Below are positions 32,236-43,868 of a DNA stretch of 64,000 nt, piece after piece (positions within the stretch are counted from its first letter, which is position 1; every line of letters starts with the position of its first letter). Where the stretch lies: the NCBI RefSeq assembly GCF_910594005.1, contig NC_057826.1, forward strand, positions 27,561,501-27,625,500. Reading direction: 5' to 3'. Made by a program: the position numbers and the translations under genes. The notes beneath the pieces were generated by a model. It saw only the letters and a program-made list of their open reading frames with translations. It was not told the origin of the DNA and did no database searches. The stretch is from Cervus elaphus (lineage: Eukaryota; Chordata; Mammalia; Artiodactyla; Cervidae).

Positions 32236-33068
32236 AAGCCTAAGCTAGGTTTTAATTGTATATAGACTCCAACATCAAAGATTAACATAATAGTTTTAAT
32301 TGAAACAATTCATATGAACTGTACTGTGTACTGAGGGAACATTTGCTCAAAAGCATGTGACTCTTGCCTTTATTTATCCTGCCTCTAGGCCCTCCTTTCC
32401 TTCTCCCTATTCTTCTGGGAAATGGTGACTTATTTTTCAATATTGATTCAAGGTATGCCTTTTTACTGGAGACTTTCCTGATACCCAGGAAGTATTGACA
32501 ACATTTTTGAGTTCCTCTTTTACCTTGTACAGAGCTTCTTCATTGGCATGTTTGAATTTTTAGAAATATATCTTCACATGCCAGTTATGAGTATATATGC
32601 TACCAGATACTACTAACAGTTCAGCTTATGAAATAGTGCTGTTTTAGCCTAGAGATGTTTAAGTGAGATTTAACTATTTTGTTTCATCTGCTCTTGTCAC
32701 TTTATGAAAAGTTAGAAGAAATGGAGAGACAAAAAAGTCATAATTTTATAAACTTTAGTTAGTTGAAACCAGGGCGAGAGTTATTAGTGTATTGCTTGAT
32801 AATGACAAACTTCAAGCCTCTATTGGATGTTTATAGAACTCAAACCTGATCATTTGTGATCAGAAACACAATTTTAAAAAGCACATGAAATTCTGGATGC
32901 ATTTTGTTTAAGAATATGTCGTTGGTATACTTTGCTTAAAAACACTTAAATGTTCTTTTGTTTGGATATTAGTATGTTTAAAAGGTCATTGTGGTGAATG
33001 CCAACCAGTGATTCTTGCTTCTTATCAAGCTCTACAAGGATTAGGTCATCAGTCTTAGCAGTCACTGA
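32236..33068. other. Unassigned non-coding sequence
   Basis: AT-rich, with no gene or certain repeat. Confidence 0.45.
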
Positions 33069-33339
33069 CCTCTGTTGACCAAAAAATTTAGTCACAATCT
33101 GAAAGTAGAGAATTATTTTATTTGGTGGGAATGTTTAGGACTTGAAGCCAGGAGACAGCATTTCAATAGCTCTGAGAAAACTGCTCCAAAGAGGCAGGGA
33201 GGTCAGACTATATACAAGCTTGCAATAAAGGGAGCAGGTAGTCTGAACATCAAAGATCAGGTATCAAGTTAAGGAATTTAGCATTCTATTCATGGGAAGA
33301 TGCAAGCCTCTGGGCTCACTGAATTCATTCCTTTCATAT

Positions 33340-34545
33340 CAGTTCAGTTAAGTTGCTCAGTTGTGTCCAACTCTTTGCAACCCCATGGACAGCAACACAC
33401 CCGGCTTCCCTATCCATCACAAACTCCCAGAGCTTGCTCATACTCATGTCCATCCAGTCGGTGATGCCATCCAACCATCTCGTCCTCTGTCATCCCCTTC
33501 TCCTCCTGCCTGCAATCTTTCCCAGAATCAGGATTTTTTCAAATGAGTCAGTTCTTTGCATCAGGTGGCCCAAGTATTGGAGTTTCAGCTTCAGCATCAG
33601 TCCTTCCAATGAATATTCACAGTTGATTTTGTTTAGGATTGACTGGTTTGGTCTCCTTGCAGACCAAGGGACTCTCAAGAGTCTTCTCCAACTCCACAGT
33701 TCAAAAGCATCAATTGTTTGGTGCTCAGCCTTTTGTATGGTCTAACTCTTACATCTGTACATGACTACTGGGAAAACCATAGCTTTGACTAGATGGACAT
33801 TTGTCATCAAAGTAATGTCTCTGCTCTTTAATATGCTGTCTAGCTTTGTCATAGCTTTTCTTCCAAGAAGCAAGCATCTTTTAATTTCATGGCTGAGTCA
33901 CCATCTATAGTGATTTTGGAGCCCAAGAAGATAAAGTCTGTCAATGTTTCCATTGTTTCCCCATCTATTTGCCATGAGGTAATGGGACTGGATGCCATGA
34001 TCTTAGTTTTTGAATGTTGCACTTTAAGCCAACTTTTTCACTCTCCTCTTTCACTTTCATCAAGAGGCTCTTTAGTTCCTCTTCACTTTCATCCATAAGG
34101 GTGGTGTCATCTGCATATCTGAGGTTATTGATATTTCTCCTGGCAATCTTGATTCCAGCTTGTGCCTCATCCAGCCCAGCGTTTCTCATGATGTACTCTG
34201 CATAGAAGTTAAATAAGCAGGGTGACAATATACAGCCTTGACATTCTCTTTTCCCAGTTTTAAGCAGTCCATCGTTCCATGTCTGGCTCTAAGTGTTGCT
34301 TCTTGACCTGCATACAGATTTCTCAGGAGGCAGGTAAGGTGGTCTGGTATTTCCATCTCTTTAAGAATTTTCCACAGTTTGTTGTGATCCACACAGTCAA
34401 AGGCTTTAACATAGTCAATGATGCAGAAGTAGATGCTTTCCTGTAATTCTCTTGCTTTTTCTATGATCTAAGAGATGTTGGCAGTTTGGTCTCTGGTTCC
34501 TCTGTCTTTTCTAAATCCAACTTAAACAGCTGGAATTTCTCAGTT
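33340..34545 (-). mobile_element. BovB LINE, 5'-truncated 1.2 kb
   Basis: From the BovB 3' end (CAGTTCAGTTAAGTTGCTCA) up into the reverse transcriptase. Nested in the LTR at 33073-34859, starting exactly after TTCATAT. Reading frames are broken. Confidence 0.92.
33965..34228 (-). pseudogene. BovB reverse transcriptase fragment with intact YADD
   Basis: An 87-codon stretch with SPCLFNFYAEYIMR, GLDEAQAGIKIARRNINN, the catalytic RYADDTTL box and EELKSLLMKVKEESEKVGLK, then a frameshift within KCNIQK. The preceding RT part (LTCLLRNLYAGQEATLR) lies in another frame at 34186-34392. BovB RT normally sits in a protein of about 1000 residues after the endonuclease. This copy keeps only a sliver and cannot be functional. 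The catalytic aspartates survive by chance of age. Confidence 0.85.
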
Positions 34546-34559
34546 CACACACCTCAGCT

Positions 34560-34660
34560 CAGTTCAGTTCAGTCGCTCAGTCATGTACAACTCTTTTTGA
34601 CCCCATGGGCTGCAGCATGCCAGGCTTCCCTCTCCATCACCAGCTCCTGGAGTTACTCAA
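34560..34660 (-). mobile_element. Short BovB/SINE 3'-end insertion with 5-bp duplication
   Basis: About 100 bp of the BovB 3' terminus (AGTTCAGTTCAGTCGCTCAG ... CTCCTGGAGTTACTCA), flanked by CAGCT at 34555-34559 and 34661-34665. It interrupts the LTR between CACCTCAG and CTATCTGGGG. Confidence 0.75.
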
Positions 34661-35228
34661 CAGCTATCTGGGGCCAATCCTGTTTCCTTGTTCACCTTGC
34701 TTCTTTCATTCCCCTAGCTCCTCAGCAATCATCATGGGAATAGCAACATACACTGGATTGCAGTTTTGGGAGCCCCCATTCACATTTGATGGTCAGAAAT
34801 CACTGATGGCCGTGACATTTCTTGTTGATTAACACGGCAGAAGATATTTTCATTCCACACCTCCAACACACCCTGTGAGGAATTCAAAGTGGAGATCAGG
34901 AATGAGGCACTCTGTTCTGAGGAAAAGTGCTAGAATAGGGCTTCTGAAAGATATAGCCAGGAGAAAATTCTCTGAAACCAGTTTCTTGCATCTTCTCATA
35001 CCTAGAAAAGCACTAAAATCATCAATGGAGACATCTGCTCTCCATAAATAGCAGCTGCCTTCTACTGAGTGAGTGGTTGGCTGTACAAATCCCCCTCCAC
35101 CAAATTCATTTATATATACTAACCTCTCTGACCATACTTCTTTGGAACAGTTTCTCAGAGACTTCTGAGAAGCTGTTTTCTGGGCTATACTCATCAGTGA
35201 GACACTGAACAAACTCATAGCTTTTATG

Positions 35229-35231
<3 letters not shown>

Positions 35232-35271
<40 letters not shown>

Positions 35272-35284
35272 CACGCGTGCGTGT
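35232..35284. repeat. (TG)n microsatellite with GCGTGCACGCGTGCG extension
   Basis: About 18 TG units, then an alternating purine-pyrimidine extension that includes the 10-bp palindrome GCACGCGTGC. Typical Z-DNA-prone sequence, likely length-polymorphic. Confidence 0.92.
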
Positions 35285-35537
35285 TTGTTTTCAGTCAGCA
35301 TGAATTGAGTTTGAAGCAATGCTAGGTCAGATCAAGTGTGCAAGTTTTGTCTACAGGCCTTTCAGAGCATTAGATATGCTGATGTTCATGATTATTCTCC
35401 ATGATAGAATGAATATTAAGCATTTCCAAAATATGTTTGACCATAAGATATTCTTTTCGGTGAAGCTTATTTTAAGATTACAATTTAAGGAAACAATTTT
35501 GGGAGAACAGAATGTGCTCACCAGGAATTTGTTAGGA

Positions 35538-35710
35538 GCCCTTTCCTCCCTCCCTCCCGCTTCCTTGCTCTCTATCCCTCTGCTTTCTTCCTTCTCTCCT
35601 TCCTTCCTTTCTTCTTCCTTATTTTCTTCCTCTCTCTCCCTTTCATACCACTTTCTTTTTGCTCACCTCATTGACTCCCTCCCTCCCCCTTTTCTTCCTT
35701 CCCTTCTTTT
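35538..35710. repeat. Pyrimidine-rich (CCTT/CCCT)n low-complexity block
   Basis: Runs of CCTCCCTCCCG, CCTTCCTTCC and CTTCCTTCCC dominate the + strand. The open frame across it (35319-35714) is a composition artefact. Confidence 0.85.
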
Positions 35711-36034
35711 GTGAGTTCTCAAATTTGCAAATACCTTCATATCATATGCTATTTGTTGCAAAATATAATACTTTTCCCCCATGTATACTCTATAGTTTTC
35801 CCCATTGGAATACATATAATGAGTCTAGACATTAGTTAAGTTCTACTCTTCTGGTCACTGAAAACTTTCTTATTTTGGCTAAGAAATATCACTTTAACTT
35901 AATTTTCCTTCATTTCCTATTTACTTCTGTCAAAACATGATCAACTGAAGTTTGTTTTGTTTTGTTTTTATTCTAGGGAAGCAGGGGACATTTTTACACT
36001 TAGAAATAAAGTCTTATCACACTGCTTGCCTGCT

Positions 36035-36237
36035 AGCTTTGCTTTAGTTGTGTCTGACTCTGTGTGACTCTGTGGACTTTAGCCAGCCAGACTTCTCTGT
36101 CCATGGGATTCTCCAGGCAAGAATACTGGAGTGGGTTGCCATTTCCTTCTCCAGAGGATCTTCCCAATCCAGGGATTGAACCCATGTCCCTTACATCTCC
36201 TGCATTGAAAATCGGTTTTTTACCACTGGTGCCACCT
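36035..36237 (-). mobile_element. Bov-tA SINE
   Basis: Reverse-oriented: TTTAGTTGTGTCTGACTCTG tail, CAAGAATACTGGAGTGGGTT, CCAGAGGATCTTCCCAATCC, B-box region GATTGAACCCATGTC, and a diverged head near 36215-36237. Confidence 0.88.
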
Positions 36238-36984
36238 TTACATCCCAAGATTTAACAACCAGTAAGTGATAAGCAGAGGAACAAAAGCCTCATTGAGATA
36301 TGCATAGGTGCTTAGTAGGGGCTTACTCATGGGCTGAATATCTTTTTCTCTTTCAGCTTCGGAAATCCAAATTCATTTCTTAATAGAAACAGTGACATTT
36401 TACTATAGCTAAACTAGAATTACTTCCAATTAGTTGAAAGAACTTTTCTTTCTGGCAATGTCAAGGGTTTCCTGTAACAAGTCTATACTGTTTTACCCAT
36501 TAGTCTTCTATGAGCTTTAGTTATTTTTTATTTGCTTTGAGATAGGATCCTGTTTTTAGACACCAGTCAAATTGTTTCTGGGTTTTAGAAGCTAAGAGCT
36601 TGACTCTCTATCTGTAGTAACTTCCTGGAAGACCTATCCTCAGCTGGTTCATCAGTCTTCTGGACAGCACTTCCCCTGCCACATGTCCCCTCCATCCAAG
36701 GCCTCATTATTGCCTTTACCGAGTAGACTACTCCATAACAGTGCTATCCTGGGCTCTCAACATTTATTTCTTTCTTGGAACTCAACACTGAAGGCTGGAG
36801 TGTAAATGTTGTTGATTCTGTACGCCAGAGTCTCTACCACAAGTATTCAAGCCTATTGTTTTGACATGATAGCAGTTATAAATATGTAAGCAATGGATAG
36901 CTCTGTGTTCCATTAAAACTTTACTTACAAAAACAGGTGATGGACTGGATTCGGCTCATAGGCTATAGTTTTGACCCTCTTTCA
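36238..36984. other. Unassigned non-coding sequence
   Basis: Nothing recognised. Confidence 0.4.
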
Positions 36985-37130
36985 AAACCACCCTATGAAA
37001 TAGATATGTTCATCTCCATCTTATAGATGAAGAGACAGAGAGACACTGATGTTAACATCTAGGATCATCATGTTGGTTAACAAGAGAGCTATGATTTAAA
37101 CCTAGGCCAGCCTGGTGAAAAAGCTCATAT
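36985..37130 (+). repeat. MIR SINE fossil
   Basis: TATGAAATAGATATGTTCAT, CTTATAGATGAAGAGACAGA, and ATGATTTAAACCTAGGCCAG correspond to the MIR blocks for TATTATCCCCATTTTACAG, GAGGAAACTGAGG and GGATTCGAACCCAGG. Confidence 0.6.
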
Positions 37131-37641
37131 TCTTTCTACCTTGTAGTCTTAACCTTACACAAGAGGGTAGGAGTTAGATATCTAGAAAGGAATGGGAGAG
37201 AGCTTATATACAGTTGGAAGGAACAAAAGAATCAAAGGCACAGACTTTATGGTCCATTTTAGTGGCAATAAGTAGATGAGCTTGACAGTAATAGGGTCTA
37301 CGGCAGAAGTGAAACAGGTGTGGTTGGAAAGGAAGGCACATGTGTCACAGTTGTTTATAATAAAGATACATGTGTGTGAAATCTGGAGACTGGCAACCTG
37401 GGACTGGTGTAGCATCAGTGCCATCAGAGATTGAAGCTTGCTCTATATTTCTGCTTAGCCATCCCTGGCATATGTCATTATTCCATAGCCTTCTTGTCTT
37501 GTGGTTTTGTCATGAAATACCTATAGCATTAGATTCATATTCCAGATTGTAAGATGGGGTAAGAGATAGGGGTAAAACATATATTTCAGCAGAGGTTTCT
37601 CCTTTTTTTCTTTAAATTAGTTGTCTTAAATTTTTTGTGTG
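37131..37641. other. Unassigned non-coding sequence
   Basis: Nothing recognised. Confidence 0.4.
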
Positions 37642-37650
37642 CTTTTTAAA

Positions 37651-38103
37651 TTTATTTTTAATTGAATGATAATTGCTTTATAAAGTTGTGTTGGTTTCTG
37701 CCAAACATCAATATAAGTCAGCCATAGGTATACATGTGTCCCCTCTCTCTTGAATCCCCTCCCACCTCCCTCCCCATCCTGCTTGTTGTTCTGAGGTTGT
37801 TACAGAGCCCTGGTTTGAATTTCCTGAGTCTACAGCAAATTCCCATTTGCTATCTATTTTACATATGGTAATGTATTACTTTCCATATTACTTTCTCCAC
37901 ACATCTCACCCTCTCTTTCCTCACCCTCCCCACATCCATAATTCTGTTCTCTATGTCTGTGTGTCCATTGATGACCTGAAAATAATTTCATCAGCACAAT
38001 ATTTCTAGATTCCATATATATGTATTAGTATGCAATATTCATTTTCCTCTTTCTGACTTCTTCACTCTGTATAATAGGCTCTAGGTTCATCCACCTCAGG
38101 CTT
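37651..38103 (-). mobile_element. L1 3'-UTR fragment, 5'-truncated
   Basis: Reverse complement of ruminant L1 3' sequence: CAATATAAGTCAGCCATAGG, CCCCTCCCACCTCCCTCCCC, TTCACTCTGTATAATAGGCT and the GGTTCATCCACC end. Flanked by CTTTTTAAA at 37642-37650 and 38104-38112, an L1-endonuclease-like target. Confidence 0.82.
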
Positions 38104-38112
38104 CTTTTTAAA

Positions 38113-39141
38113 GAGCTTTTGTGGAAGTTCCACCTTGCAACTTTTGCTTATATATCCTTATTCAGAAACTGTTACATGACTACTTCAGCTACAATGAAAA
38201 CTAGGAATTGTATGAAGCTAACTGCTTAAAACAAAATCAAGGTCTGTTAGTAATGCATAATGGATGGGTATAAATATCTAGAGTAATAAATACCTAGAGC
38301 ATGGAATGTACAGTATACACACATACACACAATCACTTGAAGAGAAAGATAAATATGCTTTTGGGTGAATAATGGGTCAGATGCAGATATATTAGAAAGA
38401 GAAAATATAGCTCTGAGATTATTAATGAGGATTTAAGGTGGGTGGTGTGTTGGGGGCTAGATCATGAATTTTTTGAAAGTAGAGGGCATGGATACACATT
38501 CTCTAGAACATAGAAAGAAACCTGGCTGATAGCAGATGCTCATAAGATGAATGATTGAATAGGCACAAGAAAAGGATAAGTCAAATGTGTGTAGATGACT
38601 CAGTGAATCAAGACAAATGGGAAGGTAGTGGAAAATTGAAGACAAATAGACAAGGAATGATGTTGGAGTTTGAAGATTTTGTTTAACTACAAGCAAATAC
38701 TGATAAACTGCTTTTAGACACATTGAACTGTGTGATAGAGCCTATGTTTGGTCTCTCCTCTTCTCTCTTGTAACTTCCATCCTCCTCTTTGTATGCCCCA
38801 TTCTCCTCTGACCTGGTTTGTCAGTGTCTAACATCTAAAAATTTTGCTTATAGAAGACATCTCCAAAGCAGGGTATTAGGTAGTGATAGCTTACCATTAA
38901 TACCTAGGGCATTATCAGAGATAAAAATAGCCAATTACCAATTTCCATGTATCTCTTCTCTTGTTTAATTCATTTCCTGGCTGTCACCTTCACATTTGGA
39001 AAAAATAATCAGTAAAGGAAGGCCAGAGCTTCAGGAAAGCTTTGGTTTACATGAAGAGAAATTCACACCATGCTATTAATAATAAGAGGAAAAAATCATG
39101 GAATTATTTATACATCAATTTATATATTAATTATACACTTT
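38113..39141. other. Unassigned non-coding sequence
   Basis: About 1 kb without recognised features. Confidence 0.45.
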
Positions 39142-39153
39142 ATACATTCTTTG

Positions 39154-39354
39154 GCTTCTGAGGTAGTGTAGTGGTAAAGAGTCTGGCTGCCAATGCAGGA
39201 GAGGCAAGAGACATGGGTTCAGTCCCTGGGTTGGGAAGATCCTCTAGAGTAAGAAATAGCAACCAATTCCAGTATTCTTGCCTGGAAAATTCCTGGGCTT
39301 CATGGGGCCCATGGGGTCACAAAGAGTCAGACATGGCAGCACACACAAACACAC
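39154..39354 (+). mobile_element. Bov-tA SINE with 12-bp target duplication
   Basis: Head GCTTCTGAGGTAGTGTAGTG, then CAGTCCCTGGGTTGGGAAGA, ATTCTTGCCTGGAAAATTCC and tail GAGTCAGACATGGCAGCACA. Flanked by ATACATTCTTTG (39142-39153) and ATACATTCCTTG (39355-39366), 11 of 12 identical. Confidence 0.92.
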
Positions 39355-39387
39355 ATACATTCCTTGTAATTATTTATACAGTAATTT

Positions 39388-40319
39388 CAGTTCAGTTCAG
39401 TTCAGTTGCTCAGTCGTGTCCGACTCTTTGCGACCCCATGAATCACAGCACGCCAGACCTCCCTGTTCATCACTGACTCCTGGAGTTTACTCAAACTCAT
39501 GTCCATCGAGTCAGTGATGCCATCCAGCCATCTCATCTCTCTGTTGTCCCCTTCTCCTCCTGCCCCTAGTCCCTCCCAACATCAGGGTCTTTTCCAACGA
39601 GTCAACTCTTTGCATGAGGTGGCCAAAGTATTGGAGTTTCAGCTTCAACATCAGTCCTTCCAATGAACACCCAGGACTGATCTCCTTTAGGATGGACTGG
39701 TTGGATCTCCTTGCAGTCCAAGGGACTCTCAAGAGTCTCCTCCAACACCACAGTCCAAAAGCATCAATTTTTCAGCACTCAGTTTTATTCACAGTCCAAC
39801 TCTCACATCAATACATGACCACTGGAAAAACCATAGCCTTGACTAGATGGACCTTTGTTGGCAAAGTCATGTCTCTACTTTTTAATATGCTCTCTATGTT
39901 GGTCATAACCTTTCTTCCAAGGAGTAAATGTCTTTTAATTTCATGGCTGCAGTCACCATCTGCAGTGATTTTGGAGCCCAAAAATGAAGCCTGACACTGT
40001 TTCTACTGTTTCCCCATCTATTTCCCATGAAGTGATGGGACCAGATGCCATGATCTTAGTTTTCTGAATGTTGAGCTTTAAGCCAACTTTTTCACTCTCC
40101 TCTTTCACATTCATCAAGAGACTTTTTAGTTCCTCTTCACTCTCTGCCATAAGGGTGGTGTCATCTGCATACCTGAGGTTATTGATACTTCTCCCGGCAA
40201 TCTTGATTCCAGCTTGTGCTTCTTCCAGCCCAGTTTTTCTCATGATGTACTCTGCATAGAAGTTAAATAAGCAGGGTGACAATATACAGCCTTGACATAC
40301 TCTTTTTCCTATTTGAAAC
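39388..40319 (-). mobile_element. BovB LINE, 5'-truncated 0.9 kb, with target duplication
   Basis: From the BovB 3' end (TTCAGTTCAGTTCAGTTGCT) into RT at about 40300. CAGTAATTT flanks it at 39379-39387 and 40320-40328. Close to consensus, so among the younger BovB copies here. Confidence 0.93.
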
Positions 40320-40333
40320 CAGTAATTTAGCAA
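39953..40333 (-). pseudogene. BovB reverse transcriptase fragment, YADD intact
   Basis: A 126-codon open stretch covering RT motifs: WFQIGKRVCQGCILSPCLFN (template-positioning block), FYAEYIMRKTGLEEAQAGIK, the catalytic RYADDTTLMAES, KEESEKVGLKLNIQKTKIMA and SWEIDGETVETVSGF. It is open only because the element was cut at its 5' end within this region. The remaining part beyond FIFG is frameshifted. No start context, endonuclease domain or promoter accompanies it, so it is a fragment of a dead insertion. Confidence 0.88.
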
Positions 40334-41257
40334 ATATTTATTGAGAGCCAGTCATGTGCCAAACAGTACTAGACACGGGAGGTCCAACTGGGGCACAATA
40401 AAAATATGGTCATAACCCCCACACCTGGAAATCTAAAAGTATGGCTTAAGAACTGGAATAAATCTTATCGCCAATGAAACTTTTACTTATTTGGATGCTT
40501 GCACTAACCACCAGAAGTCTTGTAAATGCTCCTGTGAAGGTTACAGGATGATCTCCCTTTCATAAGTCTTCCTTTTAAGGCCAAGTTTTATAATAATTTA
40601 ATGTTTCTTTAGCACCACTGGCCTGGAAGTGATACAGTAAATGGAGAATAATCATAGTTTTTGCCTTGTAGGCTTGCAATCTATTAAATGTTATTGTCTC
40701 TCTTTGTACTCTGGAAGTTCGAAGTCCTGAAGCCAAATATAATGGTCATTTTAAAATAAAAATATTAATCAAAATATACAGATTAAAAATTACTTCCTCT
40801 TTCTCAGGACAGTCATCTTCTATATGTATTTATTGCCATGGGCTAGCAAGTCATTTGTGGAGATTTCTATAAGGTATAAATTTCAGAAAAGAATTGTACC
40901 CAAATTAAGTAATCTTCATACAACTCACTTCTCCATTGTTTTCTGGAGTCCAATTACTCTACTGAAATGAATTTCTTCTTACTAACAAATATCAAATAGG
41001 CCAATGACTTATTAAGGCCAAAGTTCTTTAAGATTGAAGACAAACTCTGGCAGAGGTAGCTTTATGACAGTTCTGTGACTTGAAACAATACTCAAGCGGT
41101 ACCGGCTCTTAAAATAAGGGTTGATTTGTTGATATTTGCAGAGTTAAATCATGCAGTCACCTTCCCCTGGGCCTCCTTAAGACGGCATCCTGGCCCTCTC
41201 CTCCTTCAACCTGCTTCTCAAGGTTGACAACTTCTTCAGCCTTTTTCTCTAGGGCAT
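40330..41257. other. Unassigned sequence, start MIR/L2-like
   Basis: 40330-40400 (AAATATTTATTGAGAGCCAG, TGTGCCAAACAGTACTAGAC) resembles the 5' part of an ancient SINE/L2-type repeat. The rest is unrecognised. Confidence 0.4.
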
Positions 41258-43065
41258 CCCTTTTTAAAAAAAAAAAATTTTATTAGCGTTTAAGTGATTT
41301 ACAATATTGTGCTAGTTTCAGGTGAACAGCAAAGTGAATCAGATATATATATATATATCCCTTCTTTTTCAGACTCTTTTCTCACATAGATTATTACGGA
41401 ATATTGAGTAGAGTTCCTGTGCTATACAGTAGGTCCTCATTAGTTGCCTATTTTATATATAGTAGTGTGAGTATGTTACTCCCAGTTTCTTAATTTATCA
41501 CTCCCCCTATGTTTCCCCTTTGGTAACCATAAGTTTGGTTTCAAGATCTGTTAGTCTGTTTATGTTCTGTAAATATGTTCATTTGTATTGATTTTATTAG
41601 ATCCCACATATAATTAATATTGTATGATATTTGTCTTTCTCTGACTTGCTTCACTTAGTATAATAATCTCTAGATCCACCCATGTTGCTGCAAATGGCAT
41701 TATTTCACTTTTTTTGTGACTAATATTCTATTGTAATGTACCACATCTTATTTATCCAATTCTCCATCAATGGACATTTAAGGTGCTTCCATGTCTTTGC
41801 TATCATAAATAGCATTCTGATGAATAATGGGTGGTATGTATCTTCTTGAATTGTGATTTTTTTCAAGATATATGCCCAGGGTGGGATTGCTGGGTCATAT
41901 GCTAGCTTTATATTTAGTTTTAAGGAACCTCCATACTGTTCTCCATAATGTTGTAACAATTGACATTCCCACCAACAGTGCAGGAGGGTCCCTTCTCTCC
42001 ACACCCTCTCTAGCATTTATTGTTTGTTGATTTTTTGGGTAATGGCTATTTCTGACCAATGTGAGGTGATACCTCATTGTAGTTTTGATTTGCAATTTTC
42101 TAATAATTAATGATGTTGAGTACCTTTTCATGTATTCTTTTGTCATCTGTATGTCTTTTTTGGAGAAATCTCCATTTAGGTTTTCTGCTCATTATTTATT
42201 TATTTATTTATTTTTATTGAGCTGCATGAGCTGTTTGTAGATTTTGGAAATTAATCCTTGCCAGTTGCATCATTTACAAACATTTTATCAGTGGGTTGTC
42301 TTTTCATTTTCTTTATGATTTTCTTTGCTGTGCAAAAGCCTTTAATTAGGTCACATTCATTTATTTTTGCTTTTATTTTCATTACACTAGGAGGTGGATC
42401 AAAAGATATATTGCTTGATTTGTGTCAGAGAGTGTTCTGCTTATGTTTTCCTCTAAGAGTTTTATAGTATCTGGCTTTACATTTAGGTCTTTAGTCCATT
42501 TTGATTTTATTTTTGTGAATAGCATTAGGGAATGTTCTAATCTCATTTTTTTTACATGTAGCTGTTCAATTTTCCCAACACCACTTATTAAAGAGACTGT
42601 CTTTTCTCCATTATATATTCCTGTCTCCTTTGTTGTAGATTAGCTGAACACAGGTGTGTGGGTTTATCTCTGGACTCTCTTTTCTGCTCCACTGACCTAT
42701 ATTTCTGTTTTTGTGCCAGTATCGTACTGTTTTGATGACTAGTTTTGTAGTGTAACCTGAAGTCAGGGATCCTGATTCCTCCCATTCAGTTTTTCTTTCT
42801 CAAGATTACTTTGGATATTCAGGTCTTTTGTGTTTCCACAAAAATTGTAAAAATTTTTTCTAGTTCTGTGAAAAGTGCTATTGGTAATTTAATAGGAATT
42901 ACATTGAATCTGTACACTGTCTTGGGGAATATAGGCATTTTAACAGTGTTGATGCTTCTAATGTAAGAACATGATGTATCTTTCCATCTGTTTGTGTCAT
43001 TTTTTATTTATTTCATTTGTATCTTATAGCTTTTGGAGTATAGGTCTTTTGCCTCCTTAGGTAGC
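41258..43065 (-). mobile_element. Old L1, 3' part of a 5'-inverted copy
   Basis: Antisense L1 covering 3' UTR (41258-41700) and the C-terminal part of ORF2 (about 41700-43065). The cysteine-motif region is recognisable at about 41900-42020 (reverse-strand RVWREGTLLHCWWECQLLQ). ORF2 is broken by many stops. At about 43065 it joins L1 sequence of the opposite orientation. Confidence 0.9.
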
Positions 43066-43465
43066 CAAACTCATTACAAAAAAAAAAAAAAAGTGAGAGG
43101 GCTCAAATCAATAAATTCAGAAATGAAAAATGAGAAGTTACTATGGATACCACAGAAATATTCATACAAAGAATATAAGAAACTACAAGAAGCAACTATT
43201 TGCCAGTAAAATGGACAACCTAGAAGGAATAGATAAATTCTTAGAAAGATACAACCTTCTAAGACTGAACCAGGAAGAAATAGAAAGTATGAACAGACCA
43301 ATCACAAGTACTGAATTTGAAAGTTTGATTTAAAAACTTACAACAAACAGAAGTAAAGGACCAAATGCCTTTACTGACAAATTCTATCAAACATTTACAG
43401 AAGAGTTAACATTTATCCTTCTGAAACTCTTCCAAAAATTGGGACATTTCTTTATGATGCTTTCA
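43066..43465 (+). mobile_element. Old L1, inverted 5' segment of the same copy
   Basis: Sense-oriented ORF2 sequence from the segment before RT: KMDNLEGIDKFLERYNLLRL and NQEEIESMNRPITSTEFESL match the intact L1's KMDNLDEMDKFLEKYN and NQEEIEDLNRPITGKE. The A15 run at 43078-43092 is part of the coding A-run, not a tail. The order of the two parts is that produced by twin priming. Confidence 0.85.
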
Positions 43466-43868
43466 ATTGTCAAAAGAATCAATGTCTCCATCTGCAGAGA
43501 GTGAATTATAATAAAAGGGATTTTTTATGTCTTTGGAAGGTATTTCATGTTTGTTTCTAGTTCACTTTCCTGTTCTCCTGGCATTTGTACAGTGTTTTCT
43601 TTTTGGCTTTTTGAAAGCATGTTACCATTCAGTTTCCATTTATATTTCCCAATGGCTTGCTATGTAGATATGACAGCCTGCATTATCTCTATTTAACAAA
43701 TAAGAGATTCAAAATTCAGAGTTTATGGTTTGCTAAAAGTCACATGTTCAGAAATAGAGTTGGGACAGGGGCCCAGGCTTTTTGACATATCAAGGAAAGC
43801 TAATGCTGATGATTTTTATAAATTATCAAAGTATAATTTATAGTTTAAAAGATTCATTTGCTTCAATA
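43466..43868 (+). repeat. Spacer containing a MIR fossil (about 43640-43790)
   Basis: CTGCATTATCTCTATTTAAC, AATAAGAGATTCAAAATTCA and GTCACATGTTCAGAAATAGA correspond to the MIR core order (TTATTATCCCCATTTTAC, GAGGAAACTGAGG, GGTCACACAGCTAG). The remainder is unassigned. Confidence 0.5.

Larger units (their letters stand above)
33069..34863 (-). mobile_element. Solo ERV LTR, interrupted twice, with 4-bp duplication
   Basis: Reverse-oriented LTR bounded by the duplication CCTC (33069-33072 and 34860-34863). Its + strand image begins TGTTGACC and ends TTCCACA. LTR pieces are 33073-33339, about 34546-34559 and 34661-34859, roughly 480 bp in total. BovB lies between the first two, and a short BovB/SINE piece between the last two. 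An AATAAA-type signal is close to the 33.1-kb end. It is the same family as 10353-10876. No viral coding sequence remains. Confidence 0.78.
34864..36034. other. Unassigned sequence with simple repeats
   Basis: No gene seen. Contains the (TG)n at 35232-35284 and a pyrimidine-rich block at 35538-35710. The 122- and 131-codon frames here are low in complexity or featureless. Confidence 0.45.

Noticed and set aside
35319..35714. 131-codon frame with Ser/Leu-rich C-terminus
   Set aside because: The second half is the pyrimidine-rich low-complexity block. No protein resemblance.
43078..43092. A15 run as the poly(A) tail of a separate L1 insertion
   Set aside because: It aligns with an A-rich coding stretch in ORF2 of the intact L1 (around its KKQREKNQ codons), and the sense text continues on both sides.
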